A stretch of 61,795 bases of DNA from Flavobacteriaceae bacterium (GTDB lineage Bacteria > Bacteroidota > Bacteroidia > Flavobacteriales > Flavobacteriaceae), in NCBI GenBank assembly GCA_002690805.1, contig NZFW01000026.1, positions 1 to 61,795 of the forward strand, written 5' to 3'. This document shows, piece after piece, positions 35,489-43,237 of this stretch. A program made the position numbers and the translations under genes. Position 1 is the first letter of the stretch; each line of letters starts with the position of its first letter. A model generated the notes under the pieces. That model had not been told where the DNA came from, made no database searches, and saw only the letters and a program-made list of their open reading frames with translations.

Positions 35489-35627
35489 AAATTTATTTTA
35501 TTATAATTATATGTTGAAAAGAAACAAAATTATTTTATTTTAAATAAGAAATAGTTTCAAAATAGACAAAATCCACAATGCACAACTTTATATGTTATAA
35601 AAAAGTAAAAAAAGAGATAAATAATTT

Positions 35628-35765
35628 ATGATAAAACATCACCAGGAACTAATAAAATGGTTTAAAAAAGAATTTGGGATTACAGATTATGGTATGCTAT
35701 GGGTATCATTTATGGAAGGTTTCATAATTGGGGGAATTATAATTTTCTATATTCTAAAGTCTTAA
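35628..35765 (+). CDS. 45-residue small membrane protein
   Basis: An ATG-started frame of 45 codons: a charged amphipathic N-terminus (MIKHHQELIKWFKKEFGI), then YGMLWVSFMEGFIIGG and a single hydrophobic helix to the end (FIIGGIIIFYILKS). The coding look (amphipathic then membrane segment) and lack of other use for this gap support it. It ends four bases inside the convergent DUF4468-like gene. I recognise no family with certainty. Confidence 0.5.
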   Translation: MIKHHQELIKWFKKEFGITDYGMLWVSFMEGFIIGGIIIFYILKS

Positions 35766-36406
35766 ACCCCAATCTTTTGTTCTATAGAATCAAAGACTTC
35801 TTTTACCTCATTATTTAATGCGTCAGACACTTTAATCATTCTTTTTATAAAAACCCCTTTCTTAATTTCTTTATCAACATATTTAACAGCTTTTTTTGCC
35901 ATAGCATCTCCTTTTTTTTCGATTGCAAGCCAATAACCAAATTGCTTAACATTCATAAAACCCCTAGTTAGAAGATCCCTTATAAATGTTTCATCAACTT
36001 GACCACTTATAATCTCCCAATTAGTTTTAGGCTCACCCTTTTTTCCATCAAAAGAATATATATCGTTTAAATGCATCTCTAATAAAAGTTTATTTTCAGA
36101 AATAAAGAAATTTAATGAACTTGAAACTTTATAATTTGAAGTTGTGTTTTGAGCTGTTTGAATAATTTTTGGACTCATTTTAAAACTCCTTTCTACAATT
36201 ATCTTATTCTCATCATCATATTTAGTTGCATCCTTAGGAGATTCAAAATTTTGACCAATCCATTCTTGAATTAATGAGTGAATTTCTTTTTGAGATAAGC
36301 TTTTTAAATTATATGATTTTTTAAAACCATATAAGTCTTTTGAAAGATCCTGAGAAATAGATGAAAATGAAATAAAAAAAATCATTAACGACAAAAATAA
36401 TCTCAT
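35762..36406 (-). CDS. Secreted DUF4468-like protein
   Basis: A Sec signal peptide (1-18) followed by a domain of about 120 residues whose pattern (SLSQKEIHSLIQEWIGQNF, ENKIIVERSFKM, LNFFISENKLLLEMHLNDI) fits the DUF4468 TBP-like fold of Bacteroidetes exported proteins. The rest is helical and lysine-rich. Function unknown; probably periplasmic. Together with the next gene upstream (25 bases away) it forms a pair of small secreted proteins. Confidence 0.6.
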   Translation of the reverse strand: MRLFLSLMIFFISFSSISQDLSKDLYGFKKSYNLKSLSQKEIHSLIQEWIGQNFESPKDATKYDDENKIIVERSFKMSPKIIQTAQNTTSNYKVSSSLNFFISENKLLLEMHLNDIYSFDGKKGEPKTNWEIISGQVDETFIRDLLTRGFMNVKQFGYWLAIEKKGDAMAKKAVKYVDKEIKKGVFIKRMIKVSDALNNEVKEVFDSIEQKIGV

Positions 36407-36431
36407 AACTTAACTATTTAAATTTTTAAAG

Positions 36432-36776
36432 CTATTTGATTTTCTCCATGATATAGTTTACGGAATCATCTTCTTCATTGTATACGAAAGCTATCTTATA
36501 ACCATTAGTAACAAGTAAGTTTACAACCCCCATTATTCCATTAAATGAAAACTTTTTACCATCATCATCTAAAACATGTCCTTTGCTAATATCCTTAATT
36601 CTAGCTATTTGTCCATAATCTAAAAATACTTTTATTTGAAATGGTTTCAATAATTTTCTTGTAAAATTGATTCTTATGTACTTTGCATCAAGCTCAGAAA
36701 CAGGAATCCCATTAACTGATTGAGAATATGAAGTTATAGTAAATAAAAATATAAGAGTGTAAATAATTTTTTTCAT
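36432..36776 (-). CDS. Small secreted protein, unknown
   Basis: A 114-residue protein with a clear Sec signal peptide (1-18, cleavage after TSYSQ or just before it). The mature part is about 95 residues of mixed strands and one helix (FNGIMGVVNLLVTNGYKIAFVYN). No family recognised. The gene is immediately upstream of, and probably co-transcribed with, the DUF4468-like gene. Confidence 0.7.
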   Translation of the reverse strand: MKKIIYTLIFLFTITSYSQSVNGIPVSELDAKYIRINFTRKLLKPFQIKVFLDYGQIARIKDISKGHVLDDDGKKFSFNGIMGVVNLLVTNGYKIAFVYNEEDDSVNYIMEKIK

Positions 36777-36974
36777 GATTTAATTTTTTTAAATATAAAG
36801 AAATTGTTCAGAAATAATAATATTATTAAGTAAATATGATGCAACGTAATGAAATTATGAATTTATACATGAAGTAATGACCCTTAAAACAAGTAAATTA
36901 ATAAAGATTCGAACCATTTGCTTCAATTTTAGTAAATTATACCAATTAAAAAACATCAATTAAATACAAACAAA

Positions 36975-37178
36975 ATGAAAAAGCTATTTGAATCAAGTTT
37001 ATTGAAATTATTATTTTTTGCATTTGTTGTTGCTTATATAATAACTGCATTTAGTTTTGGTGATGGTTTTGAAATGAACTTAAACGCATTTAATTGGGAT
37101 GTAATTCTTTTAATAAAGTTTATAGTTTGGTTTGTATTAGTTTCGATCATAGAAAGTTTCTTTGTCAAATGGAAATAA
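36975..37178 (+). CDS. Small membrane protein, unknown
   Basis: A 67-residue protein with two hydrophobic helices (about 9-28 and 43-62) around the linker SFGDGFEMNLNAFNWDV. No family recognised. The last codons overlap the ATG of the next small gene (37169), which suggests translational coupling and a joint function. Confidence 0.65.
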   Translation: MKKLFESSLLKLLFFAFVVAYIITAFSFGDGFEMNLNAFNWDVILLIKFIVWFVLVSIIESFFVKWK

Positions 37179-37372
37179 AATATAAACCAATAGTAAGAGG
37201 TTTCACAACTAATGAAACTAAAAGCGAAAGCCAACAAATGTATGGAACGCCGGAAAGCCACGTTTGGGAAATGATGCAAACATCTAGTGCAAGTGTTGTA
37301 ACACTTAATAAAAAAACAGGAGAAATAAGATTTGTAAAAACAAGTGGATATGAAGTTATTAGGCAAAAATAA
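37169..37372 (+). CDS. Small soluble protein, unknown
   Basis: A 67-residue protein starting at an ATG that overlaps the end of the preceding membrane-protein gene by ten bases; a longer frame from 37094 would overlap that gene out of phase and is less likely. Sequence: polar N-terminus, then WEMMQTSSASVVTLNKKTGEIRFVKTSGYEV, which could be a short beta-rich unit. No family recognised. Confidence 0.55.
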   Translation: MEIKYKPIVRGFTTNETKSESQQMYGTPESHVWEMMQTSSASVVTLNKKTGEIRFVKTSGYEVIRQK

Positions 37373-37424
37373 AATTGATTAATAACTAAAGTGTACTATC
37401 ATAAAGAATAATGATTAGTGTACT

Positions 37425-37454
37425 TGAATAACAATTGAATTACGTATATATTTG
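37425..37454 (+). promoter_or_regulatory. Consensus promoter upstream of tRNA-Arg
   Basis: TTG (37425-37427), 19 bases, TATATTTG (37447-37454). Transcription would start near 37461, about 97 bases before the tRNA, leaving a long leader that contains the direct repeat GTGGAAACA (about 37483-37503). Confidence 0.5.
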
Positions 37455-37557
37455 CCCGTAGTAATTAACAAATTATCAAATAGTGGAAACATACGTGGAA
37501 ACAATTTTTTTAAGTCGTAAAATAAAACCTTTGTTAAGTACTATAAATAGTAATAAT

Positions 37558-37631
37558 GGCCTCGTAGCATAACTGAATAGTGCACTTGATTACGGCTCAA
37601 GAGGTTGCAGGTTTGAATCCTGCCGAGGTCA
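37558..37631 (+). tRNA. tRNA-Arg (ACG)
   Basis: A full cloverleaf: acceptor GGCCTCG/CGAGGTC (with one G-T pair) plus discriminator A, D-stem GCAT/GTGC, anticodon stem CTTGA/TCAAG with loop TTACGGC (anticodon ACG at 37592-37594), and T-arm GCAGG-TTTGAAT-CCTGC. CCA is not encoded. A hairpin terminator follows at 37641. Confidence 0.95.
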
Positions 37632-37640
37632 CTTATAAAC

Positions 37641-37672
37641 AAGGGGATTGTAGCAATACAGTCCCTTTTTTT
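37641..37672 (+). terminator. Terminator after tRNA-Arg
   Basis: Imperfect stem AAGGGGATTGT with ACAGTCCCTT, then T7. Confidence 0.75.
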
Positions 37673-37718
37673 GATTCCTCACTTGTACACTATTTACTCA
37701 CAATTCTTTTATTATTTT

Positions 37719-38423
37719 CTAGGTTTTCAATTCACTTTTAGACAATAACAGAGTTTCTTTATAAGAATTTAAAACATCATTTAAAAGCCTTTTATACATA
37801 TTAGAATATAATTTAGCTTGAGATAAAATTCCATAAAATTCATCAGAATTATAAAATTCATTATCAAAGTTAAAATTTGTTAGCGATGGGCTTCCATAAA
37901 AATCACCCTCCAACAAGTTGTAATCAAACCTTATTCTAAACCTAGAATAAGGCAAGTTTCTAAATTTTAAATTAAACTCATCAATTTCTTTTGATTGAGC
38001 AATATTTCTTTCCATCTGGTGATTATACATTTCCAAGAGATTCATTTTCAGGTCTCTGCTAGAAATAAGCTCAAAGGTTCCCGTTGAAATCATTTGATTG
38101 AAAATTCCATCCTGAGGAAAAAAAGAAAAACCAACCTCAACATCTATTAACTTATTAATAACCTCTTTGTCGGACAATAACATATGATTAGAATCAATAT
38201 CATTTTGAATATCATTTATATATTCCTCAGATTTATATAATTGACTCATTAAATCTTCGATTTGTTTAATATCCTTAGTTAATGTTCCTATAAGATCATC
38301 AATGTATTGTTGTTTCTTGTCAAAATTTGCTTTTTCTTCATTCAGATTTCCTACATAAAAAGAGAGAAATACACTAAAAAAAATAACGAATCCCTCCAAA
38401 AAGTATTTTTTATATGATTCCAT
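37719..38423 (-). CDS. DUF6090-like membrane protein, copy 1
   Basis: A 234-residue protein with one N-terminal membrane helix (about 9-26: LEGFVIFFSVFLSFYVGN) and a long, mostly helical exported or cytoplasmic domain. Family-like features are FPQDGIFNQMISTGTFELISSRDLKMNLLEMYN in the middle. The 41862-42560 gene is a paralogue with the same layout (there SFYSQKGVYTQLLESGSLELIRYKTLRLKLLYVY). No biochemical function is known. Divergent from the penicillin acylase gene with a 42-base gap. Confidence 0.7.
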   Translation of the reverse strand: MESYKKYFLEGFVIFFSVFLSFYVGNLNEEKANFDKKQQYIDDLIGTLTKDIKQIEDLMSQLYKSEEYINDIQNDIDSNHMLLSDKEVINKLIDVEVGFSFFPQDGIFNQMISTGTFELISSRDLKMNLLEMYNHQMERNIAQSKEIDEFNLKFRNLPYSRFRIRFDYNLLEGDFYGSPSLTNFNFDNEFYNSDEFYGILSQAKLYSNMYKRLLNDVLNSYKETLLLSKSELKT

Positions 38424-38465
38424 TTAAATAAAATAATATTAAATTATAAAAAATTAAAAATTACA

Positions 38466-40877
38466 ATGATCAATTTTATTAAATCAAGTATAAAATTTAT
38501 TAGTCTAATAATTATTACCTCATGCAATAATTCATTTGATAACAATATAATAAAAGATAAAATAAAAATTAAAGGAATTAATGAAGTTGTTGAAGTTTTA
38601 AGAGATAAATGGGGGGTAAATCACATTTATGCAAAAAACCAAAATGATTTATTTTTTTCACAAGGTTATTTAGCTGCAAAAGACAGGTTGTTTCAATTTG
38701 AAATATGGCGAAGACAAGCCTCAGGAACTGTTGCTGAGATTTTAGGAAAAAAAGAACTTAAACGAGATATCGGATCACGACTTTTCAAATATAGAGGCGA
38801 TATTGAAACTGAATTAAATCACTACCATCCTGATGGATCCAAAATTATTAAAGCATACGTGGAAGGAGTTAATTCATATATTAAAGAAGCTAATGAGAAT
38901 TCTGAATCACTTCCAATTGAATTTAAAATACTTAACATAAAACCAGAATTATGGTCTCCAGAAATTGTTATTTCTAGACATCAAGGTCTTTTAGGAAATA
39001 TTGGATCAGAACTTCAAATAGGAAGAGCTGTAGCAGTTATGGGAGAACAAAAGGTAAAAGATTTACTTTGGCTTCATCCAAAAGATCCTATTTTGAAATT
39101 AGATTCGAAAATTGAAAAAGAACTCTTGTTTGATGATATACTTGAGTTATATTTTTCATTTAGAAAACCATTAGTATTTGACAAAAACTCAATTAACAAA
39201 AAATACATTAATCCTAAAATGGCAGATAATTTTACAACTATTTCCCAAGAAGATTCTCTAGCAATAGGAAGTAATAATTGGGTAGTAAGTGGCACTAAAA
39301 CATCTAATGGCCATGCCTTCATGGCTAATGATCCACATAGAAAAATAGCAGTACCATCTCTTAGATATATGGCTCATCTAGTTTCTCCTAAATGGAATGT
39401 AATTGGTGGTGGTGAACCCGAAATTCCTGGTATTTCAATAGGTCATAATAACTATGGAGCATGGGGCTTAACCGTTTTCAGAACTGACGGAGAAGACCTA
39501 TACCAATATGATTTAAACCCAAAAAATCACATGGAATATATGTTTAATGGTAAGTGGATGAAAATAAAAACTATAATTGAAACTATAAAGGTAAAAGGTG
39601 AGAAAGATCAACAAGTAAAACTAAACTATACTCATCATGGACCCATCACATATATTAACAAAAAAAAGAATAAAGCGTTTGGGGTTAAGTGTGCATGGCT
39701 TGAACCCGGTGGTTCACCGTATTTAGCATCTCTCAGAATGGATCAAGCTAAAAATTGGGAGGAATTCAGGGAAGCCTGCAATTACAGTAATATCCCAGGT
39801 GAAAATATGATATGGGCAGATAAGAATGGAAACATAGGTTGGCAAGCAGTTGGAATAGCCCCCATACGAAATGGTTTTAGCGGTCTAGTTCCAGTTCCAG
39901 GAGATGGATCTTATGAATGGGATGGATATTTACCTATTATTGAAAAACCAAATGAATTTAATCCAAATAAAGGTTTTATTGCAACTGCTAATCAAAATGT
40001 AACACCAAAAGATTATAAAAACTGGAATGCCATTGGATATTCGTGGTCAGATCCCTATCGGGGTGATCGTGTAAATGAATTTTTGAATAATGATAATGAT
40101 CTAAATATGGAAAAAATGAAAAAACTTCAGACAGATGTAATATCATTACCTGCAAAAATCCTTATTCCTTATTTAAATAATATATCCTTTGAAAAAAAGG
40201 AAAATGAAATAAAGAATATATTATTTAATTGGGATTTTAGATTAAATCCTAATTCAATTGCTGCTTCAATATATGTTTCATGGGAGAATGAAATTAAAAA
40301 ACAGGCATTTAATAAATTTGTTCCAGATGATGGTAAAAAATATATAACATCAATACAATTAAAAAAAATAATTGACTGGATACAAAACCCAACAACAAAT
40401 AATTTTGGTGAAAATCCGAATATAGAAAGAGATAATTTTTTAAAAGAATCATTTTTGATAGGCCTTAAAGTATTAGAAAGTAAACTTGGAAAAGACATTA
40501 AAAATTGGGAATATGGTCAAGAAAATTCTAAACATATTAAAATAAATCATTTATTAGGGTCTGTCGTAAATAATAATATTGCAGAAAAACTAAATCTTGG
40601 TCCTTTACCAAGAGGTGGAAATGCATATACACCAGGGTCAACAGGCGCAAACTACAATCAATCTAGTGGGGCTAGTTTCAGAATGATCGTTGATACTGGA
40701 AACTGGGATGAATCAGTTGCTACAAACACTCCTGGTCAATCAGGTGACCCAGAAAGTCCTTTTTATAAAAATCTTTTTGAGGATTGGGCAAAAGATAAAT
40801 ACTTTCCAATATATTATTCAAAAGAAAAAATAAAATCAGTTACTTACAAACAAACATTTTTAATTCCTAAAAAATAG
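38466..40877 (+). CDS. Penicillin acylase-family lipoprotein (Ntn hydrolase)
   Basis: An 803-residue Ntn-hydrolase precursor. N-terminal lipobox IITSC (Cys20) anchors it to a membrane. The predicted autocatalytic cut is before Ser269 in AIGSNNWVVSG, with the conserved SxNxW-type environment and NDPHR soon after; the alpha chain upstream has RDKWGVNHIYAKN and QGYLAAKDRLFQFE. Such enzymes hydrolyse amide bonds of penicillins, acyl-homoserine lactones or other N-acyl compounds; the substrate here is unknown. Not a peptidase of the cell wall. A bidirectional terminator follows. Flanked by two DUF6090-like genes and an OmpA gene. Confidence 0.9.
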   Translation: MINFIKSSIKFISLIIITSCNNSFDNNIIKDKIKIKGINEVVEVLRDKWGVNHIYAKNQNDLFFSQGYLAAKDRLFQFEIWRRQASGTVAEILGKKELKRDIGSRLFKYRGDIETELNHYHPDGSKIIKAYVEGVNSYIKEANENSESLPIEFKILNIKPELWSPEIVISRHQGLLGNIGSELQIGRAVAVMGEQKVKDLLWLHPKDPILKLDSKIEKELLFDDILELYFSFRKPLVFDKNSINKKYINPKMADNFTTISQEDSLAIGSNNWVVSGTKTSNGHAFMANDPHRKIAVPSLRYMAHLVSPKWNVIGGGEPEIPGISIGHNNYGAWGLTVFRTDGEDLYQYDLNPKNHMEYMFNGKWMKIKTIIETIKVKGEKDQQVKLNYTHHGPITYINKKKNKAFGVKCAWLEPGGSPYLASLRMDQAKNWEEFREACNYSNIPGENMIWADKNGNIGWQAVGIAPIRNGFSGLVPVPGDGSYEWDGYLPIIEKPNEFNPNKGFIATANQNVTPKDYKNWNAIGYSWSDPYRGDRVNEFLNNDNDLNMEKMKKLQTDVISLPAKILIPYLNNISFEKKENEIKNILFNWDFRLNPNSIAASIYVSWENEIKKQAFNKFVPDDGKKYITSIQLKKIIDWIQNPTTNNFGENPNIERDNFLKESFLIGLKVLESKLGKDIKNWEYGQENSKHIKINHLLGSVVNNNIAEKLNLGPLPRGGNAYTPGSTGANYNQSSGASFRMIVDTGNWDESVATNTPGQSGDPESPFYKNLFEDWAKDKYFPIYYSKEKIKSVTYKQTFLIPKK

Positions 40878-40894
40878 ACATTTTTACTATAACT

Positions 40895-40925
40895 AAAAAA
40901 AGCTTGAATTTCTTCAAGCTTTTTT
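40895..40925. terminator. Bidirectional terminator between acylase and OmpA genes
   Basis: Stem AAGCTTGAA with TTCAAGCTT (around 40899-40921), flanked by A7 and T7, so it can end transcription from both sides. Confidence 0.85.
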
Positions 40926-40943
40926 ATTGAAATTTATTTCTAA

Positions 40944-41807
40944 CTATTTTATAATTAACTCAACTCTTCTATTATTGTTTCTTCCTTGAGCTGTTGAGTT
41001 ACTTTCTACAGGTTTATCCTCTCCATAACTCTTGGTCGTTATACTTGACTCTTTAACTCCCATATCAATTAAAGCTTTCTTAATCATTGATGCACGATTT
41101 GAAGATAAATTCATGTTAAGTTCTGAAGTTCCATCACTTGATGCATGACCTTCAACACTAATTTTAGCAGAAGGGCTAAGTTTTAAATAATCTGCAATTA
41201 CTTTTATTCTATTGTTATTACGATAGGATAAGATCAGTTTAGAATCGTTCACATTAAAATAAATTGATGTGGGTGGTGGTGGAATTGATGAGTTTTCCTT
41301 TTTAGCTTTTACATCAGATTCAACTTCCATAATAGGCTCTGCATCATTTCCTAAAGAATTATTAGTTTCTTCAACAGGACATCCTTCATTTTCAGGTAAA
41401 CCAGCCTCTTTTGGGCACTTATCATCTTTATCAACTAAACCATCGCCATCTGTGTCCAAAGTTTGCTCGATAATTATAGCTTTAATAGCTTTTTCACTAC
41501 AGTCTAGAACAACCACAGAAGGAACTTCATCTCCATCTTTAATTTTTATAGACTTTTTTCCACAACCTTCTTTTTGATATGAAATCGTTGCAGGAAGACT
41601 CATTGTGGTGGATACTTTATACTTTCCATTTTTTTTTGTCATTGTTCCAGTCCAATAGCCAGCACCTTTTTTACTTATTGGTCTTAATTGAATTCTAACT
41701 TCCTCTAGAGGCGTTTTAGTTTTTTTATCCTGAACAACTCCCTCAACGGAAACTTGTGAAAAAGCAAAACAAGAAAAAAGGGTTAGTATTAAATATTTCA
41801 TTCTCAT
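40944..41807 (-). CDS. OmpA-family protein with CarboxypepD-reg-like and TSP3 segments
   Basis: A 287-residue exported protein: signal peptide (1-17), a beta-sandwich resembling a carboxypeptidase regulatory domain (SVEGVVQDKKTKTPLEEVRIQLRP, about 19-95), one TSP3-like Ca2+ repeat (DTDGDGLVDKDDKCP), a linker, and a C-terminal OmpA peptidoglycan-binding domain (SVEGHASSDGTSELNMNLSSNRAS ... SYGEDKP ... NNRRVELI). It should tie the outer membrane to peptidoglycan. It shares its terminator with the acylase gene. Confidence 0.87.
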   Translation of the reverse strand: MRMKYLILTLFSCFAFSQVSVEGVVQDKKTKTPLEEVRIQLRPISKKGAGYWTGTMTKKNGKYKVSTTMSLPATISYQKEGCGKKSIKIKDGDEVPSVVVLDCSEKAIKAIIIEQTLDTDGDGLVDKDDKCPKEAGLPENEGCPVEETNNSLGNDAEPIMEVESDVKAKKENSSIPPPPTSIYFNVNDSKLILSYRNNNRIKVIADYLKLSPSAKISVEGHASSDGTSELNMNLSSNRASMIKKALIDMGVKESSITTKSYGEDKPVESNSTAQGRNNNRRVELIIK

Positions 41808-41861
41808 ATTAATTTGTTTGAAAAATTTAAATTAGAAAAAAAAAAGAAAGTGTGCAATAAA

Positions 41862-42560
41862 TTAATTTAATTCTTGATCAATTAGTTCCAATATATCATT
41901 TAACTCTTCTTGATATTCCTTTAATACATCAATATAAAATATTATGTAATTGATATTTGCTGCATAAAATCCAATAATAGACTTTGACTTATAATAATTA
42001 TCATTAATCATGTAGGAAGAAATTTTTCTTTCAGAGTACATTAAACTCTTATTAACTTGATCAACGGAAGATAAAACAACTATATCTTCAACTAATTTTT
42101 GATTAGAGTTCCAAATAAAGTCATCAACAAATCGATCGATACCAAGTTTTCTTTCATCAAGATGCTCGTAAACATATAAAAGTTTTAATCTAAGGGTTTT
42201 ATATCTAATTAATTCTAAACTACCAGATTCTAGAAGCTGAGTATAAACACCCTTTTGAGAATAAAAAGAAGTTGGAGTGTTAGTTATAATTTCAAGATAA
42301 TTATTTGCTATTGCTTCCTCAGTCATATTTTGATTATTTAAATAATCATTAACCAACCTATTAGTGGCATTAAATGAGCGGGTTTGAATACTAATTACCT
42401 TATTTATTTGTTTTAAATCTTCATTTATAATTTGACTTAATTCTACAAGCAATCCGTTTTTAATTTCAATATTAGATTGCTTTAACCTGTATGACTCAAT
42501 GAAAAACGAAGCTAAAACACTACAAAAAATTAATCCACCTTCAATAATATATCTTTTCAT
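41862..42560 (-). CDS. DUF6090-like membrane protein, copy 2
   Basis: A 232-residue paralogue of the 37719-38423 gene: one N-terminal membrane helix (about 4-22), then a helical domain with SFYSQKGVYTQLLESGSLELIRYKTLRLKLLYVYEH, matching the other copy's FPQDGIFNQMISTGTFELISSRDL segment. It lies 54 bases upstream of the OmpA gene on the same strand, so the two may be co-transcribed. Function unknown. Confidence 0.68.
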   Translation of the reverse strand: MKRYIIEGGLIFCSVLASFFIESYRLKQSNIEIKNGLLVELSQIINEDLKQINKVISIQTRSFNATNRLVNDYLNNQNMTEEAIANNYLEIITNTPTSFYSQKGVYTQLLESGSLELIRYKTLRLKLLYVYEHLDERKLGIDRFVDDFIWNSNQKLVEDIVVLSSVDQVNKSLMYSERKISSYMINDNYYKSKSIIGFYAANINYIIFYIDVLKEYQEELNDILELIDQELN

Positions 42561-42636
42561 TGTTTTTTTTAAATATAAGTTTTTAAATTATGAAAAATAG
42601 ATTTCAAATTCATATTTTTAGATTCAATAAAAGCAA

Positions 42637-43158
42637 ATGTCAAAAAAAATTTTTAGTCTCACACTTATATTTATTTCATTTTCATGTTTTAATAATAAAT
42701 TAAAAGAAATAAAAAATTTTAATTTCGAAAATCTAAACACCAACCCTAATGTTTCTCAGGTAAACTCAAAGTTTATTGAAGGAATTTCTTCAAAAGATTT
42801 AAAAGCTTTTTTAATAAAAAATAATTTTAAGGAAATCAAAACGAAAGAATTTATTTTTGAGGAAGATGATGCTTATTATAAAATAAATGTTATTGGAAAT
42901 GGAAAAATTCGTGAAATTGAATTTTACACCTCTTCAAAAAATAATTTATTAGAAAAAGCTAGTTTGTTTTTTAAAAAAGCAGCGAAAATACCCATACCTA
43001 ACGTTGACACCTTAAGAATTAAAAATTGGACAGAAACTAATTTAAATGTGGTAAATGAAAGATTATCACAAGCAACAATTTTATCAAATATCCATTTTTT
43101 AATAGAACAAATTAGTTTTGATGAATATAAATATTCAATAAAAAAATATATTCAATAA
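42637..43158 (+). CDS. Lipoprotein, unknown
   Basis: A 173-residue protein with a lipoprotein signal (lipobox ISFSC, Cys at residue 17). The mature part is lysine-rich, with SKFIEGISSKDLKAFLIKNNFKEIK and a beta region (EDDAYYKINVIGNGKIREIEFYTSS) that looks like a small alpha/beta domain. No family recognised. It lies between DUF6090 copy 2 (divergent) and the TSP3 OmpA gene, which has its own promoter. Confidence 0.7.
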   Translation: MSKKIFSLTLIFISFSCFNNKLKEIKNFNFENLNTNPNVSQVNSKFIEGISSKDLKAFLIKNNFKEIKTKEFIFEEDDAYYKINVIGNGKIREIEFYTSSKNNLLEKASLFFKKAAKIPIPNVDTLRIKNWTETNLNVVNERLSQATILSNIHFLIEQISFDEYKYSIKKYIQ

Positions 43159-43185
43159 TTTTAATCAACTCTAATTAGCCTGATT

Positions 43186-43217
43186 TTGCAATAAATAAAA
43201 GCTTTTTTGTATATTTG
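43186..43217 (+). promoter_or_regulatory. Consensus promoter of the TSP3-OmpA gene
   Basis: TTG (43186-43188), 21 bases, TATATTTG (43210-43217); start expected near 43224, fourteen bases before the ATG. A strong match, fitting a high-expression surface protein. Confidence 0.75.
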
Positions 43218-43237
43218 AAAATAATTAAAAAATTAAA

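Noticed and set aside
37094-37168. Upstream extension of the 67-residue gene at 37169
   Set aside because: It overlaps the membrane-protein gene out of frame; the ATG at 37169 gives a better coupled start.
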